From: Leishmania infantum JPCM5
Lineage: Eukaryota; Euglenozoa; Kinetoplastea; Trypanosomatida; Trypanosomatidae
Length of the DNA stretch: 64,000 nt
Assembly (NCBI RefSeq): GCF_000002875.2
Contig: NC_009417.2
Coordinates: 849,929 to 913,928, forward strand
Direction of reading: 5' to 3'
Positions 1 through 11,086 of this stretch are shown here, one piece after another (within the stretch, counting starts at the first letter, position 1; each line of letters opens with the position of its first letter). Under the pieces are notes generated by a model. That model saw only the letters and a program-made list of their open reading frames with translations. It searched no databases and was not told the origin of the DNA. Position numbers and translations under genes: made by a program.

Positions 1-1951
1 CGCACTTCGTAGGAGAGGGAAAGGGCAGCGTGCACAGGCCGTCGAGCAGAGAAGCAATGCACGCGTGCATTTTCTCTTTCCTTGCTTGCCTGAATCATTT
101 CTGTCTGTTGTTGCCGCACAAAAAAAAAAAGGACTCGCGCTGCTCGTGCGCGGCGGTTTTGCTGTGCTTGCAGCATCTATGCTTTCTTGCGCATTGCTTC
201 TTCATGTGCTTGTCTGGTGCCATCCGCTGTTGCTCATGAGGATATGGCCACTGGAACACGAAGGAGCGAGCAAGAAAAAAAAAGGAAGGAAAGCAGAAGA
301 GCCACTATATGCAAATACGTGCTGCCGGCACGTGCTATGTCGCCTCCCTCTCTCCCCTCACTTGCTTCCTTTCGTTTTTTTTTCTCCACACACACACGCC
401 CACACCACTCCGTTTCCTTCACCGTTCCCTCTTTGTGTTTTGTTTTGCCGTGCTGCTGCCGCCGTGCTCGCATCATCTGCCGCGCTCTCGAGACAGGCCT
501 TTTTCAGAAAATGGTTTTCCCTTTTCTCTGTTGTCTTTTGCTTGTCGGTCATTTTTGTGTGTGTGTGTGTCTTTTATATAAGTGTGCTCTCCTCTGACTC
601 TTGGGCGCTCGTGCCTCTCTGTGTGCCTTTCTTTCTTGTTGCTCGTGAGACTCGTTGCGCCCCTCTCGCTCTCGCTCGCGCTCTGTGCGATGCGGAGGCG
701 TGTATGTGCGTCGCCCCTTCGCTTTGCCAAGAAAGCGCCCATCAGGGTGATATCGCTGCTACGCTAGTTGCGCGCACTGATTTTATGGGCCGTGATGGGC
801 AGGAGGCGCCGTGTCTGTTGCTCTCGAAGCCTTCTCCTCGCCTCCTACATGGCGAACAAAAGTGTCCAGAGTCTGAGAAAGGCCGAAGAAAGCGTCGATG
901 AACGCTTGTGGGTGGTGCTGATTGGTGGTGAGGTGAGCCATGATTGGTGGGGGAGGGGGCTGAGGTTGGGTGAGCCCACGGTCAGCGCCGTGCCGTTGCC
1001 ACCCGCCCCTCTACCTGCCATGCCGATACGTTTTGTCTTGTGTGTCTGCTGCAGGACACCGACTCCTCGCTTCCTTATTTTTTAAGCCGTGCTCCATGTG
1101 CGTGTGTGTGTGTGTTGCTGCGGAGTTTCTGCGAGTGTGATTACTGGCCCCTCTGATTTCTATCTCTTTCTTTACTTCGCTGTGTACGAGAACAGACGGC
1201 CACAACATGGGCGAACGTCACGTGTCTGCGAGGGAAAGGGGCATCATGAACCGCTGCCAGCCATTGGAGACGGAGGAGCCGAGAAGGAGAGTGCACGCGA
1301 GAGGATAGAGGCTACCCGCTCTGATGGGCACAGCCGCACTCTAACATACACCCTTGTTGCAGCTCTCGTGACGAAGAAGGTAGCAACACAGGGACTGGCA
1401 CGCCCAAACTGCACACATCGCTAGGTTGCACTTCCAGGTTGGGAAGTCTGTCGAAAACCTGCGCTCTCTCAATGCTTGTGTGCGTGCTTGCAGTTGTGCG
1501 CGCAGGCGTGCCTGCATGTGCGAGTGTGCGCATGTGCTCGCCTACAACGCACGACCGCAAAATAAAGGAGCGCTTGCCCTCTCCCAGCCGCAGCCGTCGC
1601 CGCTGGCGCCGCAGTGCCGCACCTCGTCCTTGCCGGCGACTCAACTTCGACTTTCTCCATCCTGTCCTCACCCGTTTTTTTTTTTCCGCTGCTGCTGCTC
1701 AATGTCGTGGCGGATGCGCACACCCCCACACACCCGCCAATCTGTCCCCTCCTCCCCCCTCGAATGCAACCATCTTCGCGCAGAGGGCGGCGTTCCTCTT
1801 TGACGCGAGTGGAGCTCCCGTACGTACGGAAGAGGCGAAAAAGTAATACAAGCAAACAAAGGACGTTCAGGTCCGCACATCACTCGCAGTCAGGGAGACG
1901 CGAAAACAAAACGCTGCACGCGCACGCAACGCTCAAGACGGAGGAGCGGAG
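1..1951. other. Gene-free spacer ending in the kinesin 5' UTR
   Basis: No convincing gene is seen. The sequence is pyrimidine-rich with T runs, short TG repeats near 560 and 1100, and open frames whose translations are Cys/Leu/Ser-rich and change frame often, as expected for untranslated trypanosomatid DNA. It probably holds the 3' UTR of a gene left of the window and the 5' UTR of the kinesin. Confidence 0.7.
1675..1783 (+). promoter_or_regulatory. Candidate trans-splice acceptor for the kinesin mRNA
   Basis: An 11-T run starts at 1675 and is followed by pyrimidine-rich sequence with no AG until 1782-1783. In trypanosomatids the first AG after such a tract usually accepts the spliced leader. 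This would give a 5' UTR of about 170 nt. Confidence 0.5.
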
Positions 1952-4834
1952 ATGAGCATTGAGGTGCACGTGCGCGTTCGCCCGTCCGTGGCGAACGTTG
2001 TATGGTCCAGTGCCGAAACAGTGCTTTACAGCACGGCCAACCCCAACACCCGGTACGTTTACAACAAGGTGTACCCGAGCAACAGCACGAATGAGTCCAT
2101 CTTCCATGGCATGGAGGCGGTTGTGCATGCGGCGTTCGATGGCAAGAACGTCACCATTATGGCGTACGGTCAGACTGGCAGTGGCAAGACGCATAGCATG
2201 ATCGGCGTAGATCACGATCCTGGCATGGTGCCACGGGCAGCGAAATTGCTGTTAGAGTTGAAGCGAACCACTCCTGGTGCGAAGATACAGGCATTCTACA
2301 CGGAGATCTACAACGAGTCCGTCAAGGATCTTCTAGAGCCCCAGAGAGGCGAGCTTGCGCTGCACGACGCCCCTGACGGTGGCGTCTTCTTTGAGAAGAA
2401 GATGATCGACGTGGAAACTTTTGACGACTTTATACAGCTGCAGGCGGCAGCGGAGCGGAACCGCAAGTACGGCGTCACCAATCTGAACGAGCACAGTAGC
2501 CGCTCGCACGTCATCCTCACCTTCGAAATACATCGGCGCAATCGGGTTGGCAAGAGCGTCATCAACTTGGTCGACCTAGCTGGCTCCGAGTCGGCGTCAC
2601 GCGCGAACACGGAGGGCATTTCTCTTCGCGAGGGCGGCTACATCAACCGCAGCCTTCTAACTCTGGGCAACGTGGTGGACGCCATCGTCGAGAGGCGACC
2701 CTATGTCCCATACAGAGACGCCAAGCTGACGCGCCTCCTTCGCACGTGCCTGGGCGGCTCCGGTATCACGCTCATACTCTGCTGCGTGAACCCCTCCCGC
2801 GAGAACTTTGATCAAACCGTCGCGACGCTCCGCTTCACGCAGCGCGCGATGAAGATCAAGAACGACCCTGTCGTCGTCCTTAATATGCCGCCACTTTTCA
2901 CGCATCAGTATAGTGACGGTGCACGGCAGCTCATTGAGGGCCTGCAGGAGTCGGCGGAGGCGGAGTACCAGCGTGGGCTGCGCGACAGCTTTCTCTACTG
3001 CGGCACCACGGTTGCCTCGGTCGTCAGCAACTACCAGACGCAGGTGTCCGACTGCTTGCACTCGCTGGCGACCGCGCAACGCCTGCTCGTGGCGCATGAC
3101 CACGCCATGGCCATCGACCATATTGGGCGACTGTATAACCAGCAGAACGACTTGGTGCGGCAGCGGATCAGCAACCAGGAGCTGGCCGAGAACGAGAGGA
3201 AGCGGCAGCGCGACGTGGCGTCCGAGATCGAGTCCCGAAAGGACAAGATAGCGAAACTGGAGGAGGAGCTCAGGACCAAGGTCTCATCACTCGACACGAA
3301 TTTGGCGGGGTGGGAGTATCAGCTCTACGAGGCGCGGCAGAAGCAGCGGAGTGAGATGGACGTGCTGCTTCAGCTAGAGCTGGCGCGTCGTGCACGCATC
3401 CAGTACGAGTGGGTTGTGTGCTTGGAGCGCATTGCGTCGCGCAGTGTTCCCGTCATTCAAGCTGGGCTCTCGGCGCTGCAGGCAAAGCTAGTCGAAAGCG
3501 CCAGCGGCGGCAGCGGCGCTGCAGAGCATCAGCAATACCGCCATCACCTACATACCATCCTGCCGTTGCAGGATGGCGATGCTGGGAGCCGCACGCTGCA
3601 TGTGAAGGAACTGCGGGCAGCCCTGATGAAGGCTCGCGATGAATTGGATGACCTGAAGACGGCACACGAAATGGTGAAGGATGACATCGAGGAGGCGAGG
3701 AGGCAGCAGCAGCAGCAAGACAGCAAACGCGGCTCCGCTTCCGTATCACCGCAACCGCGCCCGAACGTGTCTGACCTCTCAGAGGAGGATCTTGTCGAGT
3801 ACTACCGCGGCGTTACTGACAGCGAGGTTGAGGAACGCATTCACCGTCTGGAGCGTGAGGAAAAGGCGCTGATGGCGCAGGCACGGCGTGGCGTTCGCCG
3901 CGAGAGTCTGCGGCGCGTGCGCGAGAGCCTTCGCGTATCGCGTGGCAGTCGTGGAGGCAGTAGCCGCTCTCCGCAGAGTGGCGGCGGCGGCGTCACTATC
4001 ACTCGTCTGGCCGAAACCGCCGGCGCAGGACCCGGCTCGAACGCGTCACAGCATTTCGGACGCAGTGTAGCTGATGAGGAGGCGCGCGCCGGTTTTCTCC
4101 AGACGGAGGCGACTGCGCAGGTGGAGGCGCGGGGCAGGCGAAGCTCGGCCAGCTACGCGGACGGCGTGAAGAACGCGCTTTCCATCTTAGACAGCCTCAA
4201 AGCACAGCTCCAGCGTAGGGGCGGCAACAACCATGCTGCGCCCACGGTAGCATCTACAAGCCGCCATCAGCAGTCGCAGTCGCAGCGGCAGCAGGGGCCT
4301 GCCCGCCTGCGTAACTATCGTAGCGTAAGCAGCAGTAGCGAGACGCGTCGACGGCAGGGCCGCAAAGGGGTTGAGGAGACGGCGGTGTACTACGACCCCC
4401 AAGAGGGAAATGTAGGAGAGGAGCATCAGTGCGCCGCTCCCCGCTCTGCCGCAGAGGCTGCTGCACACCGGCGCCACCACGCCACTGTGTCCGACAGCGC
4501 CGACGACACGGAAAACATGTCACTGGCAGAACTGTATCAGGCATCGATGGGGAAGGAGAATTGGAGTCGGCCCAAGCCCTCTGCTGCTGCCGCCGTGTCT
4601 TCTCGCGCGGCGCACAAGTACGCCGCGGTCGCGGAGGACGATGCGGCATTCGACGCGGATGAGGAGGCAGATGAGGGAAAGGAGGATGGGCGGCCGGTAT
4701 CGCATCAGCTCACCTCGTCCCCACCGATCGAGATTGCGGCACGACGCAAAATGAAGCGGCAGAACTCCCGCCCGGCGGTGGAGCGGGCCCTTTACGCGTT
4801 GAACTCAAACTCTCACTCAACGTCCCCCTCGTGA
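1952..4834 (+). CDS. Kinesin with N-terminal motor domain
   Basis: The protein has 960 residues and is a microtubule-based ATPase motor. The motor fills residues 1 to about 312 and starts directly at the first Met. It shows the P-loop GQTGSGKT (about 73-80), a switch I block ending SSRSH (about 181-185), the switch II motif VDLAGSE (about 207-213) and the closing TLRFTQRAMKIKN block. Coiled-coil segments follow at about 396-493, 550-590 and 611-660, so it probably dimerises. The tail from about 670 is Ser/Ala/Gln-rich low complexity without a recognisable cargo domain. A motor at the N terminus suggests plus-end movement. The ATG follows a good polypyrimidine-AG signal. Trypanosomatids have many kinesins outside the standard families; the subfamily cannot be assigned here. 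Confidence 0.96.
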   Translation: MSIEVHVRVRPSVANVVWSSAETVLYSTANPNTRYVYNKVYPSNSTNESIFHGMEAVVHAAFDGKNVTIMAYGQTGSGKTHSMIGVDHDPGMVPRAAKLLLELKRTTPGAKIQAFYTEIYNESVKDLLEPQRGELALHDAPDGGVFFEKKMIDVETFDDFIQLQAAAERNRKYGVTNLNEHSSRSHVILTFEIHRRNRVGKSVINLVDLAGSESASRANTEGISLREGGYINRSLLTLGNVVDAIVERRPYVPYRDAKLTRLLRTCLGGSGITLILCCVNPSRENFDQTVATLRFTQRAMKIKNDPVVVLNMPPLFTHQYSDGARQLIEGLQESAEAEYQRGLRDSFLYCGTTVASVVSNYQTQVSDCLHSLATAQRLLVAHDHAMAIDHIGRLYNQQNDLVRQRISNQELAENERKRQRDVASEIESRKDKIAKLEEELRTKVSSLDTNLAGWEYQLYEARQKQRSEMDVLLQLELARRARIQYEWVVCLERIASRSVPVIQAGLSALQAKLVESASGGSGAAEHQQYRHHLHTILPLQDGDAGSRTLHVKELRAALMKARDELDDLKTAHEMVKDDIEEARRQQQQQDSKRGSASVSPQPRPNVSDLSEEDLVEYYRGVTDSEVEERIHRLEREEKALMAQARRGVRRESLRRVRESLRVSRGSRGGSSRSPQSGGGGVTITRLAETAGAGPGSNASQHFGRSVADEEARAGFLQTEATAQVEARGRRSSASYADGVKNALSILDSLKAQLQRRGGNNHAAPTVASTSRHQQSQSQRQQGPARLRNYRSVSSSSETRRRQGRKGVEETAVYYDPQEGNVGEEHQCAAPRSAAEAAAHRRHHATVSDSADDTENMSLAELYQASMGKENWSRPKPSAAAAVSSRAAHKYAAVAEDDAAFDADEEADEGKEDGRPVSHQLTSSPPIEIAARRKMKRQNSRPAVERALYALNSNSHSTSPS

Positions 4835-5502
4835 GAGCGTCGTCGCTGTTGGCGACATGGGTGACGCTCGTGTAGCCCGCGCTTGGGGTGGCACCTGCCG
4901 AGAGGAAGCTGCGCTTTTTCTTGCCTCTCTTACGGTTCGTTGCCATGCGTGTCTTGAGGGGAGTTGTGTGAGCTACTCTTGCATTACAGGCATGCAGACT
5001 TGCGCGTAGACACTCTCTCTACCGATGCCATTCACACCATCTCCCTTGACGTGTGCCTTCGTTTAAGGTCTTGCCCTTTTAGTGGACCCGCTGTGCTGGG
5101 GAACACGAGGCCGCTGCAGTGGTGGTGGCCGGCCACATGTGGCGAATCGCTGCGAGGCGCACCCAGCAGGGGTGGGGAGAGCGAAACAAACGACGAGCAA
5201 AACGGTATGATCATGGATGCAGCTTTCCATGGGCGTGCGCGCTCTTCTGGGTTTCGTTTCTCATCCGCCGTCACTGGCATCTCCTCGCCCTCTTCGTCTT
5301 TTTCTCTACAAATTCATCCCCATCTCTTTTTTGGTGTGTTGCTGTTCGCTCTCGCCCTGTGCGCCCGTGTGCCGCTGTGCGTTCATAGATGCTCATCTTC
5401 TTTGTCGTTTGTTTTCGTTTGTTTCGTCGCCCTGACCAGGGCATACGCGGCGCACCGAGGGACGGATGTGGAGGATGCCGAAGTCTCACTTATTTTTTCC
5501 TG

Positions 5503-5517
5503 CCCCCCCCCCCCCCC
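5503..5517. repeat. C15 homopolymer
   Basis: Fifteen C residues in a row lie in the kinesin 3' spacer. A G-rich run lies about 230 bases further on. Confidence 0.95.
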
Positions 5518-7065
5518 ACGGAGAACAGAAGAAACAAACAAAGCGCTGGCCTTGTCGGGGTGGGGACCGGCGAGTGCATGGTGGCGCTTCTTCCATTTTG
5601 TGGGGTCGCGCATCCGTCCACCTCCTTCTCTTCTTCCCAGGCTTCTTCTTTTTCGCACACGTCATCCACGGGCGCTTGAGAGCTTTTCTCCCCCCGGCAT
5701 CTCATTGCAAACGAGTGCTGCTGCTCTCTTGTACGGGGAGGGGGGGGGGGCTCTCAGCTGCACCTGTCGGGCAGCTTTCGGCCGCGACGCACGGGTGTGT
5801 ATGTGCGTGTGGGGCGGAATAGCTCTCTTTTACTCCCTCTTATGTTGGGGAGGATGTCGACTGGTTTTGCTATCCTGTCTGTGAGCTGCAGTCGGCGCCA
5901 CCCCGACCCGCGGCCCTCATCGTGCCCGCCACGGCGTGAGACAGGAGGGGTAGGGAAGGGCGGACCCTGCCCTTTTGCGGAAGGCATGGAGAAGAAAAGC
6001 AGCAATACCGTGAGAGCGGCGTACGGAGCTGAGCCTCCCCCTGGCCCTTCCTGGCGATGTCTAGCGCCTTCTCGACACCGCCCACGTTAGACTAGAAAAT
6101 GCGGATGGAGCCCATCAACGGGATAGCTTGCCTTCCTCTCTTTCCCTTTCTCCCTGATCTCACACTAGCGAGGGCAGGAGGTAGTCACATCATTGTGTAC
6201 ACTGTCTCCTTTTCGAATTGTTTTCTCCTTTCTTCTCGTGGTCGTCGTCTGTGTGTCACTCTGAGTGCGCGCTCTACCTTCTTGTTACCTCACCCGTCTC
6301 CCTCTCTCTCCGTGAGCGTGTGCCCGATGTCTCGATCTCTGTTTTCTCTCGCGCGCTTCCTGTGATGTTGTTGCGGGCCGCTGTATTCGTTGTGGTCGCA
6401 TCTGCGCCGTCCCTCTCCTTCCCTATTTTTTGTTCTTAACTGGTCTCCTCTGCTCCCCAGAAGCGGGGAAAAGGAACGCGAAAAGAAGGAAAAGGCGAGA
6501 AGGTCTGTGTGTCTTGTTGTGCATCGTTGCTCGGTCACGTGTGCGTTCACTTGTTTCTCCTAGATACTCTCGCCCCACCAGGTACAATGGAACGGGATGC
6601 AGAAATGAAGAAAAAAAAACGAAAAGCAATTCATGCGAGCGTCATCGGCAATACGTCTGGTGGCCACGAATATCTTCGCATGAAAGTGTCGAGTTGCGGC
6701 ACAATACGCTTCCTCTCCCTCCCGCCTGGGACCTGGCTGCTTACGCCTCCGACGCTGCGCGCGTCTTCGAGCGCGCTGCGCAGCGCATGCATCGTGCATG
6801 CAGCGGCCGAAAAAAAAAAAGCTTCCTCATGGAGGCTCACCGCCCTCCATGCGCGTCCCTCACTCTTTTTTTTTTCTTCGCGCGCTTCCAAGCTCTGGGC
6901 ATGTGGCCCTTCAGAAGAACTCTTCTGCGGGTGATACCAAGGGCTCACAACCTCTAGCGTCATGATGCCTTTCTCAACCTTCTCCCTCTTTTTTCGTACA
7001 TGTATATGCTTTCGTCGTTTTCTTCGTATAACCCGTCCCCCTTTTTTTGCTGTTCACTGTGGCTT

Positions 7066-7086
7066 CACACACACACACACACACAC
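7066..7086. repeat. AC microsatellite
   Basis: About ten uninterrupted AC units lie in the spacer between the kinesin and the dynein-D6/WD40 gene. Confidence 0.95.
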
Positions 7087-7874
7087 GCTCGCGGCGTATG
7101 CGCCGCTCTCTCTCTTTCTCTGTGCATGAATGTACGTATGTGTGGGGTGTGTGCTGGCACGGCTGCGCGTTCGGACATTAGAGATACACATATTCTCTCT
7201 CCCCCACCACCATACACGCCCCCTCCCCCTCCCATCCCAATCCTACACAGACGTAAAGCTGAGCACACATACAGTCGTCCACACGCAGCGAAGGAGCAAG
7301 CACTGAGAGACACCGAACACAGCACCAAAAAGGACGGCACACATTGCACCGGCGGTGTGGACCATGTTTTATTCCGGCTGCTGCCTTGTGTCGCTCACCC
7401 CTCTCCGATAATTGTCTTCATCAACATCTTTGCCCCTTGCAACCTCTCTCGTCTGGAACGTGCTTCGAGGTCCCTTTTCCTGGCTAATCTCTTCCTTAGC
7501 AAACACAACGGGCGCGCCACCCCATCGTTGGACTTCTTCTCATCACCTAGCACACATCACAGCGATACAGTGACCCAACGCGGTGTGCGCTCACCGACAG
7601 GCTCTCCCTTTTTCATATATTTCCTTTTAGGTTCGTAAACCTTGGGAGTACTTTCCCGCCTTTGTGCTCCGCATTCGTTCAACCGAGTACTTTGGGACGT
7701 GTGCTGCCGTTGCGCGAGCGAGCGCGCACTGCCGCAGCCCCGCGCGCCTTCCCCACCGGCTTCGCTCTGCTGCTGCCGCTGGTGCGGGTGCCGGATCTTA
7801 CCTCTGTGGGGCGTACCCTCTTTTCTCTTCGTCTTTCCCCTATCCAAACTGTAGGCGGTCTCTCTCTTCTTTCT

Positions 7875-7907
7875 ACACACACACACGCATATATATATAT
7901 ATATATA
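7875..7907. repeat. AC plus AT microsatellite
   Basis: Six AC units, a GC break and about nine AT units lie together. They are about 590 bases upstream of the next start codon. Confidence 0.95.
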
Positions 7908-8115
7908 GTTGCTTCAGGGTCGAGCAGATCAACCGGACAAGCCCCCTTTTCGTGCGTCGTCGACTTATACTCACTTGATTGGCGGGGCTTGAAGGGTGGA
8001 GAATACGGGCGGAGCGCTGTTGCTACTTCCCCTCCCTCTCTGCCAAGACGCGTCTGATCTGTGCTTCGACGGTAGGAGAGAGAAGTACAGTGTGCAGAAG
8101 AGCAGCAGCTCACCC

Positions 8116-8183
8116 GCTCCCCCTCCTCCTCTTCCTCCGCTCCTCCCACGCACGCGATCACCAAAACGCACCGGCTATTGCAG
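8116..8183 (+). promoter_or_regulatory. Candidate trans-splice acceptor for the dynein-D6/WD40 gene
   Basis: A CT-rich tract at 8116-8147 is followed by sequence with no AG until 8182-8183. This predicts a 5' UTR of about 280 nt. A second pyrimidine stretch just before the ATG ends in an AG only about six bases from it, which is a less likely site. Confidence 0.55.
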
Positions 8184-8464
8184 TGAAAACGCCGCAGCGG
8201 TCGCCGCCAATTCAATCCGCGCGCCGAGCCACTGCTTTTGGCTCAACGCTTTTTTTTGATGCCGGAATAGACGCCGTCTCTATCACGTACGACGCGCTGT
8301 GAGCGAGAGGCAGGAAAAAAGGAAGAGAGAAGCAGGGCACCATCGCCATTTCTGGGTGAATTGGCGTAGCATACCGATCCTCCCTCCTCGCTGCACTATT
8401 TGCCGTGCTGGCCTTCCCTCTTTCTCTCTGGCCCGTCCCCTGCCCGTGTCGAAAGCAGCCGAAA

Positions 8465-11086
8465 ATGCCACTCAAGGGGCACACGTATGATGTGGCGACC
8501 ACAGCTGAGGCACTCAACGCGAGCTTCTCGTTCGACCCTAGCTGCCACATTGAGCGCGTCCTGCCAGATGCCTCACGGGAGCTGGTGAAACAGGTGCTGT
8601 GGGCGACGTCGCGCGTATCGGCAGTCAACGGCAGGCCTGTCGCGGATAGCCCTGAGCTGAAGGCAGCGCTGCTGAGTGTGGTCATGCGGCACCACAACCC
8701 ACCATCGGTCACAGGAGAGGAGAAGACGGTGCCAAACTCTGTGGCTCTCTTTCCAAAGACCCCAATCACCGTCACCTTTGAGCGCACCGATGAGCATGCA
8801 TGCAAGGTGTCGATCGAAGGCAGTGTTCTCAGCGACGGTGCGGTGAGCAAGGTGGAGTCTCCGAGCTCCGCTGCCGTACAGGAGCTGATCAGCGAAATAG
8901 CGCCCCCGTCCATCGAGGAACCGCCGCCGGCGCTGCCGGCGATCGATGCAGATTTGCGCGGGTCTTTCCGACGTAGCATGATCGGCCACCCAGGAATAGC
9001 GGCGGCGCTGCTCAAGGAGTCTGTCAGCGCTGCTTCACCGAACGCGACCGTGGCAGCGAGTCGCCGCTCTACATATACACCAGCAACTAGTGGCACCCCG
9101 CAGCCGGCAACGCGGCGAACATCCTCCCCGCCGGCGCCGCCGGCGCTACGACCCAGCCACTGCAAGAACAGTAGCTCCTCATCGGACCTGGATGACAGCG
9201 AGGCCGCCTCGGAGGCCTCCTCAAGCGACTTCGACACGGTGCGCATTTGCCAGCTGAAGGGCACATCTCCGTCTGATGGGTGCATCACTGCCGCTGCTGC
9301 CGCGGCCGCTGCGGCACAAGCAGGGGCCGAGTCTCCCACACCTGGGCTGCTTGAGTTTGAGAAGATGAAGCTCTCGATGCGCGGAGACGAAATGCTGCGC
9401 CACGTGGGGCCCGGCGCCGGTACCTACGGCCACACTCCCAGCGACGTAGCGGAGATGACGGTGAAGGGCCGTATCAAGCGCGCACTGGATCGCGTGGAGA
9501 TGGGGTATTGCGTCATTTGCGTCACGCAGGATGTGAACCCGATTGCGGAAATCGAGCTGCTCGCGTTGACCGCGAAGAAGCGCGTCGTCGCCTTCGACTT
9601 GAGCGTGAAGCTGCGCCTCCGGCCAAAGCCGGAGGTGCTCGCGACCCAGTTTGCAGAGGCCATGCGTAGCGGTGCGTGGTTTGTAATGGTCAACGCGCAC
9701 AAGTCTATCAGCACCTGCCTCGTCTTCGAGGAGCTGCTGGAGGACGCCCACATGCACAACCTGGAGGGCTTTGACCCATCGGCGCGGATCATCATAGCCT
9801 TAGAGTCACACCCGCACTTTCCCAAGGCGCTTGTGCATCATGCCGTGGTCATCAAGCTCGTCTCCAACTTTCAGGGCTCGTCCTTCCTGTCCGACTCCAT
9901 GGCTGCATCGATCTCGCGTGCGCGTCTTGTCACGGCGGACGCGCTCACCCAGTCACAGATCGGGGGCCCGTCGGCGCGCAGCCTGCAGGCTTCTGTGACG
10001 CCGAGGGCCACGGTGCAGAAGCCCGCCAAGAAGCAAGTGCGCATCAGTGCCGCGGTGGAGATCGTCGAAATCGCACCCCGCGAGGTAGTCAAGGTGCCAA
10101 AGCGTGACTGCCCGATCGACGTCAGCGGCAGCGTCGCGCTCTTCAAGACCTTCAGCGGTGTGAGCGGCGACAAGTTTCTCTGCGTGCAGTCAGCCGGCGA
10201 GGAAGGCCGCTTCGCTGTCGGCTCCTCGTGCGGTAACGTCTACTTCCTCGACTCGCTGGGTAACTCGCTCCTCCAGGCACACGCGCACAACGCCTCTATC
10301 TGGGATGTCAGCTTCAACGACAAGTTCTATTTCGCCACTGGCTGCGAGGACGGCACGTCTGCCGCCTGGAGGCTAGGCGCATCGCTCGGCGGCGCCTTGA
10401 CTGATGACGCGGTGCTTGTGCCAACGGCGGCGACATCGCTCGGCTCCGACGTGTACTGCGTCTGCTACCTCAAGAACATGAATCCCTCCCCACTGCTCAT
10501 CGGTGGCTTGCACAACAGCCTAGTCATCCGCGAGGCGGAGAGCGATGCGGTGCATCTCGTGTCCATCCCATCAAACGCGCAGGTGGTGGACTGCTTGCCA
10601 AACTCGGCCACGGCCCTGGTCGGCGGGGGCGATGGCTCCGTATGCGTAGTGGACGTAACGACGGCCAAGCCGCTCGGCACCCTGGTAGACCACACTCGCA
10701 AGCTACCCGCCCTCGCCGTCCTCGATGATAATCAGTTCTTCACCGGCTCCTTTGATAGTAGTATCCTCTCATGGGATTTGCGAGTACCGGGCGGCGTAAC
10801 GTCGTCTGTGCAGGGCGGCGCCGCGGCGACGGAGCTGGCGGCGCACACGATGCACACCTTGAAGCTAAAAAACTACGTTACCGGGCTGGACGTTGACGAC
10901 GTGCACCTGGCGGCCAGCGTCGGCGAGAACCTGTACCTGTGGGACGTCCGAAAGCTGCACACGGTGCTGGGCGGCTACCCACAAGGCTGGAAGGGCCTCT
11001 CGCGCGGTGTCCAGGTGCAGAGCGTGTCGCATCTGGTGGTGACGGCGTCGCCGGACGGGTTCGTGCGCTTCTGGAGCTTTGTCTAG
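8465..11086 (+). CDS. Dynein D6-like segment fused to WD40 repeats
   Basis: The protein has 873 residues, counted from the ATG at 8465. An upstream in-frame extension lacks an ATG and reads as UTR. Residues 1 to about 130 are a globular-looking N-terminal region I do not recognise, followed by a Ser/Ala/Pro-rich linker to about 310. Residues 345-470 resemble the D6 (AAA6) region of dynein heavy chains. They share a hydrophobic strand plus NPIAEIELLA (dynein DPxxxLxxLA), GAWFVMVNAH (dynein GHWVLLQNCH) and an 'ESHPHFPKALVHHAVVIKL' block (dynein 'P-FP-LLQ--IK-'). Residues from about 556 to the end form a WD40 propeller with repeated structural WD or LWDVR endings. No catalytic P-loop is expected or seen. 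A flagellar or intraflagellar role is plausible but inferred. Confidence 0.9.
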   Translation: MPLKGHTYDVATTAEALNASFSFDPSCHIERVLPDASRELVKQVLWATSRVSAVNGRPVADSPELKAALLSVVMRHHNPPSVTGEEKTVPNSVALFPKTPITVTFERTDEHACKVSIEGSVLSDGAVSKVESPSSAAVQELISEIAPPSIEEPPPALPAIDADLRGSFRRSMIGHPGIAAALLKESVSAASPNATVAASRRSTYTPATSGTPQPATRRTSSPPAPPALRPSHCKNSSSSSDLDDSEAASEASSSDFDTVRICQLKGTSPSDGCITAAAAAAAAAQAGAESPTPGLLEFEKMKLSMRGDEMLRHVGPGAGTYGHTPSDVAEMTVKGRIKRALDRVEMGYCVICVTQDVNPIAEIELLALTAKKRVVAFDLSVKLRLRPKPEVLATQFAEAMRSGAWFVMVNAHKSISTCLVFEELLEDAHMHNLEGFDPSARIIIALESHPHFPKALVHHAVVIKLVSNFQGSSFLSDSMAASISRARLVTADALTQSQIGGPSARSLQASVTPRATVQKPAKKQVRISAAVEIVEIAPREVVKVPKRDCPIDVSGSVALFKTFSGVSGDKFLCVQSAGEEGRFAVGSSCGNVYFLDSLGNSLLQAHAHNASIWDVSFNDKFYFATGCEDGTSAAWRLGASLGGALTDDAVLVPTAATSLGSDVYCVCYLKNMNPSPLLIGGLHNSLVIREAESDAVHLVSIPSNAQVVDCLPNSATALVGGGDGSVCVVDVTTAKPLGTLVDHTRKLPALAVLDDNQFFTGSFDSSILSWDLRVPGGVTSSVQGGAAATELAAHTMHTLKLKNYVTGLDVDDVHLAASVGENLYLWDVRKLHTVLGGYPQGWKGLSRGVQVQSVSHLVVTASPDGFVRFWSFV

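Larger units (their letters stand above)
4835..8464. other. 3.6-kb gene-free spacer
   Basis: It should contain the kinesin 3' UTR and the 5' UTR of the next gene. Pyrimidine runs, a C15 tract, AC and AT microsatellites and short open frames of biased composition are present. The open frame at 4964-5884 begins with a non-ATG codon and reads as Ser/Leu/Phe/Pro-rich sequence; I do not accept it as a gene. Confidence 0.7.

Noticed and set aside
65..901. 278-codon open frame at the left edge
   Set aside because: It has no ATG start at its left end, and its translation is Cys/Leu/Ser/Phe-rich from T and CT runs, as in UTR.
4964..5884. 306-codon open frame after the kinesin
   Set aside because: Non-ATG start; composition follows the pyrimidine runs, including a proline run encoded by the C15 tract.
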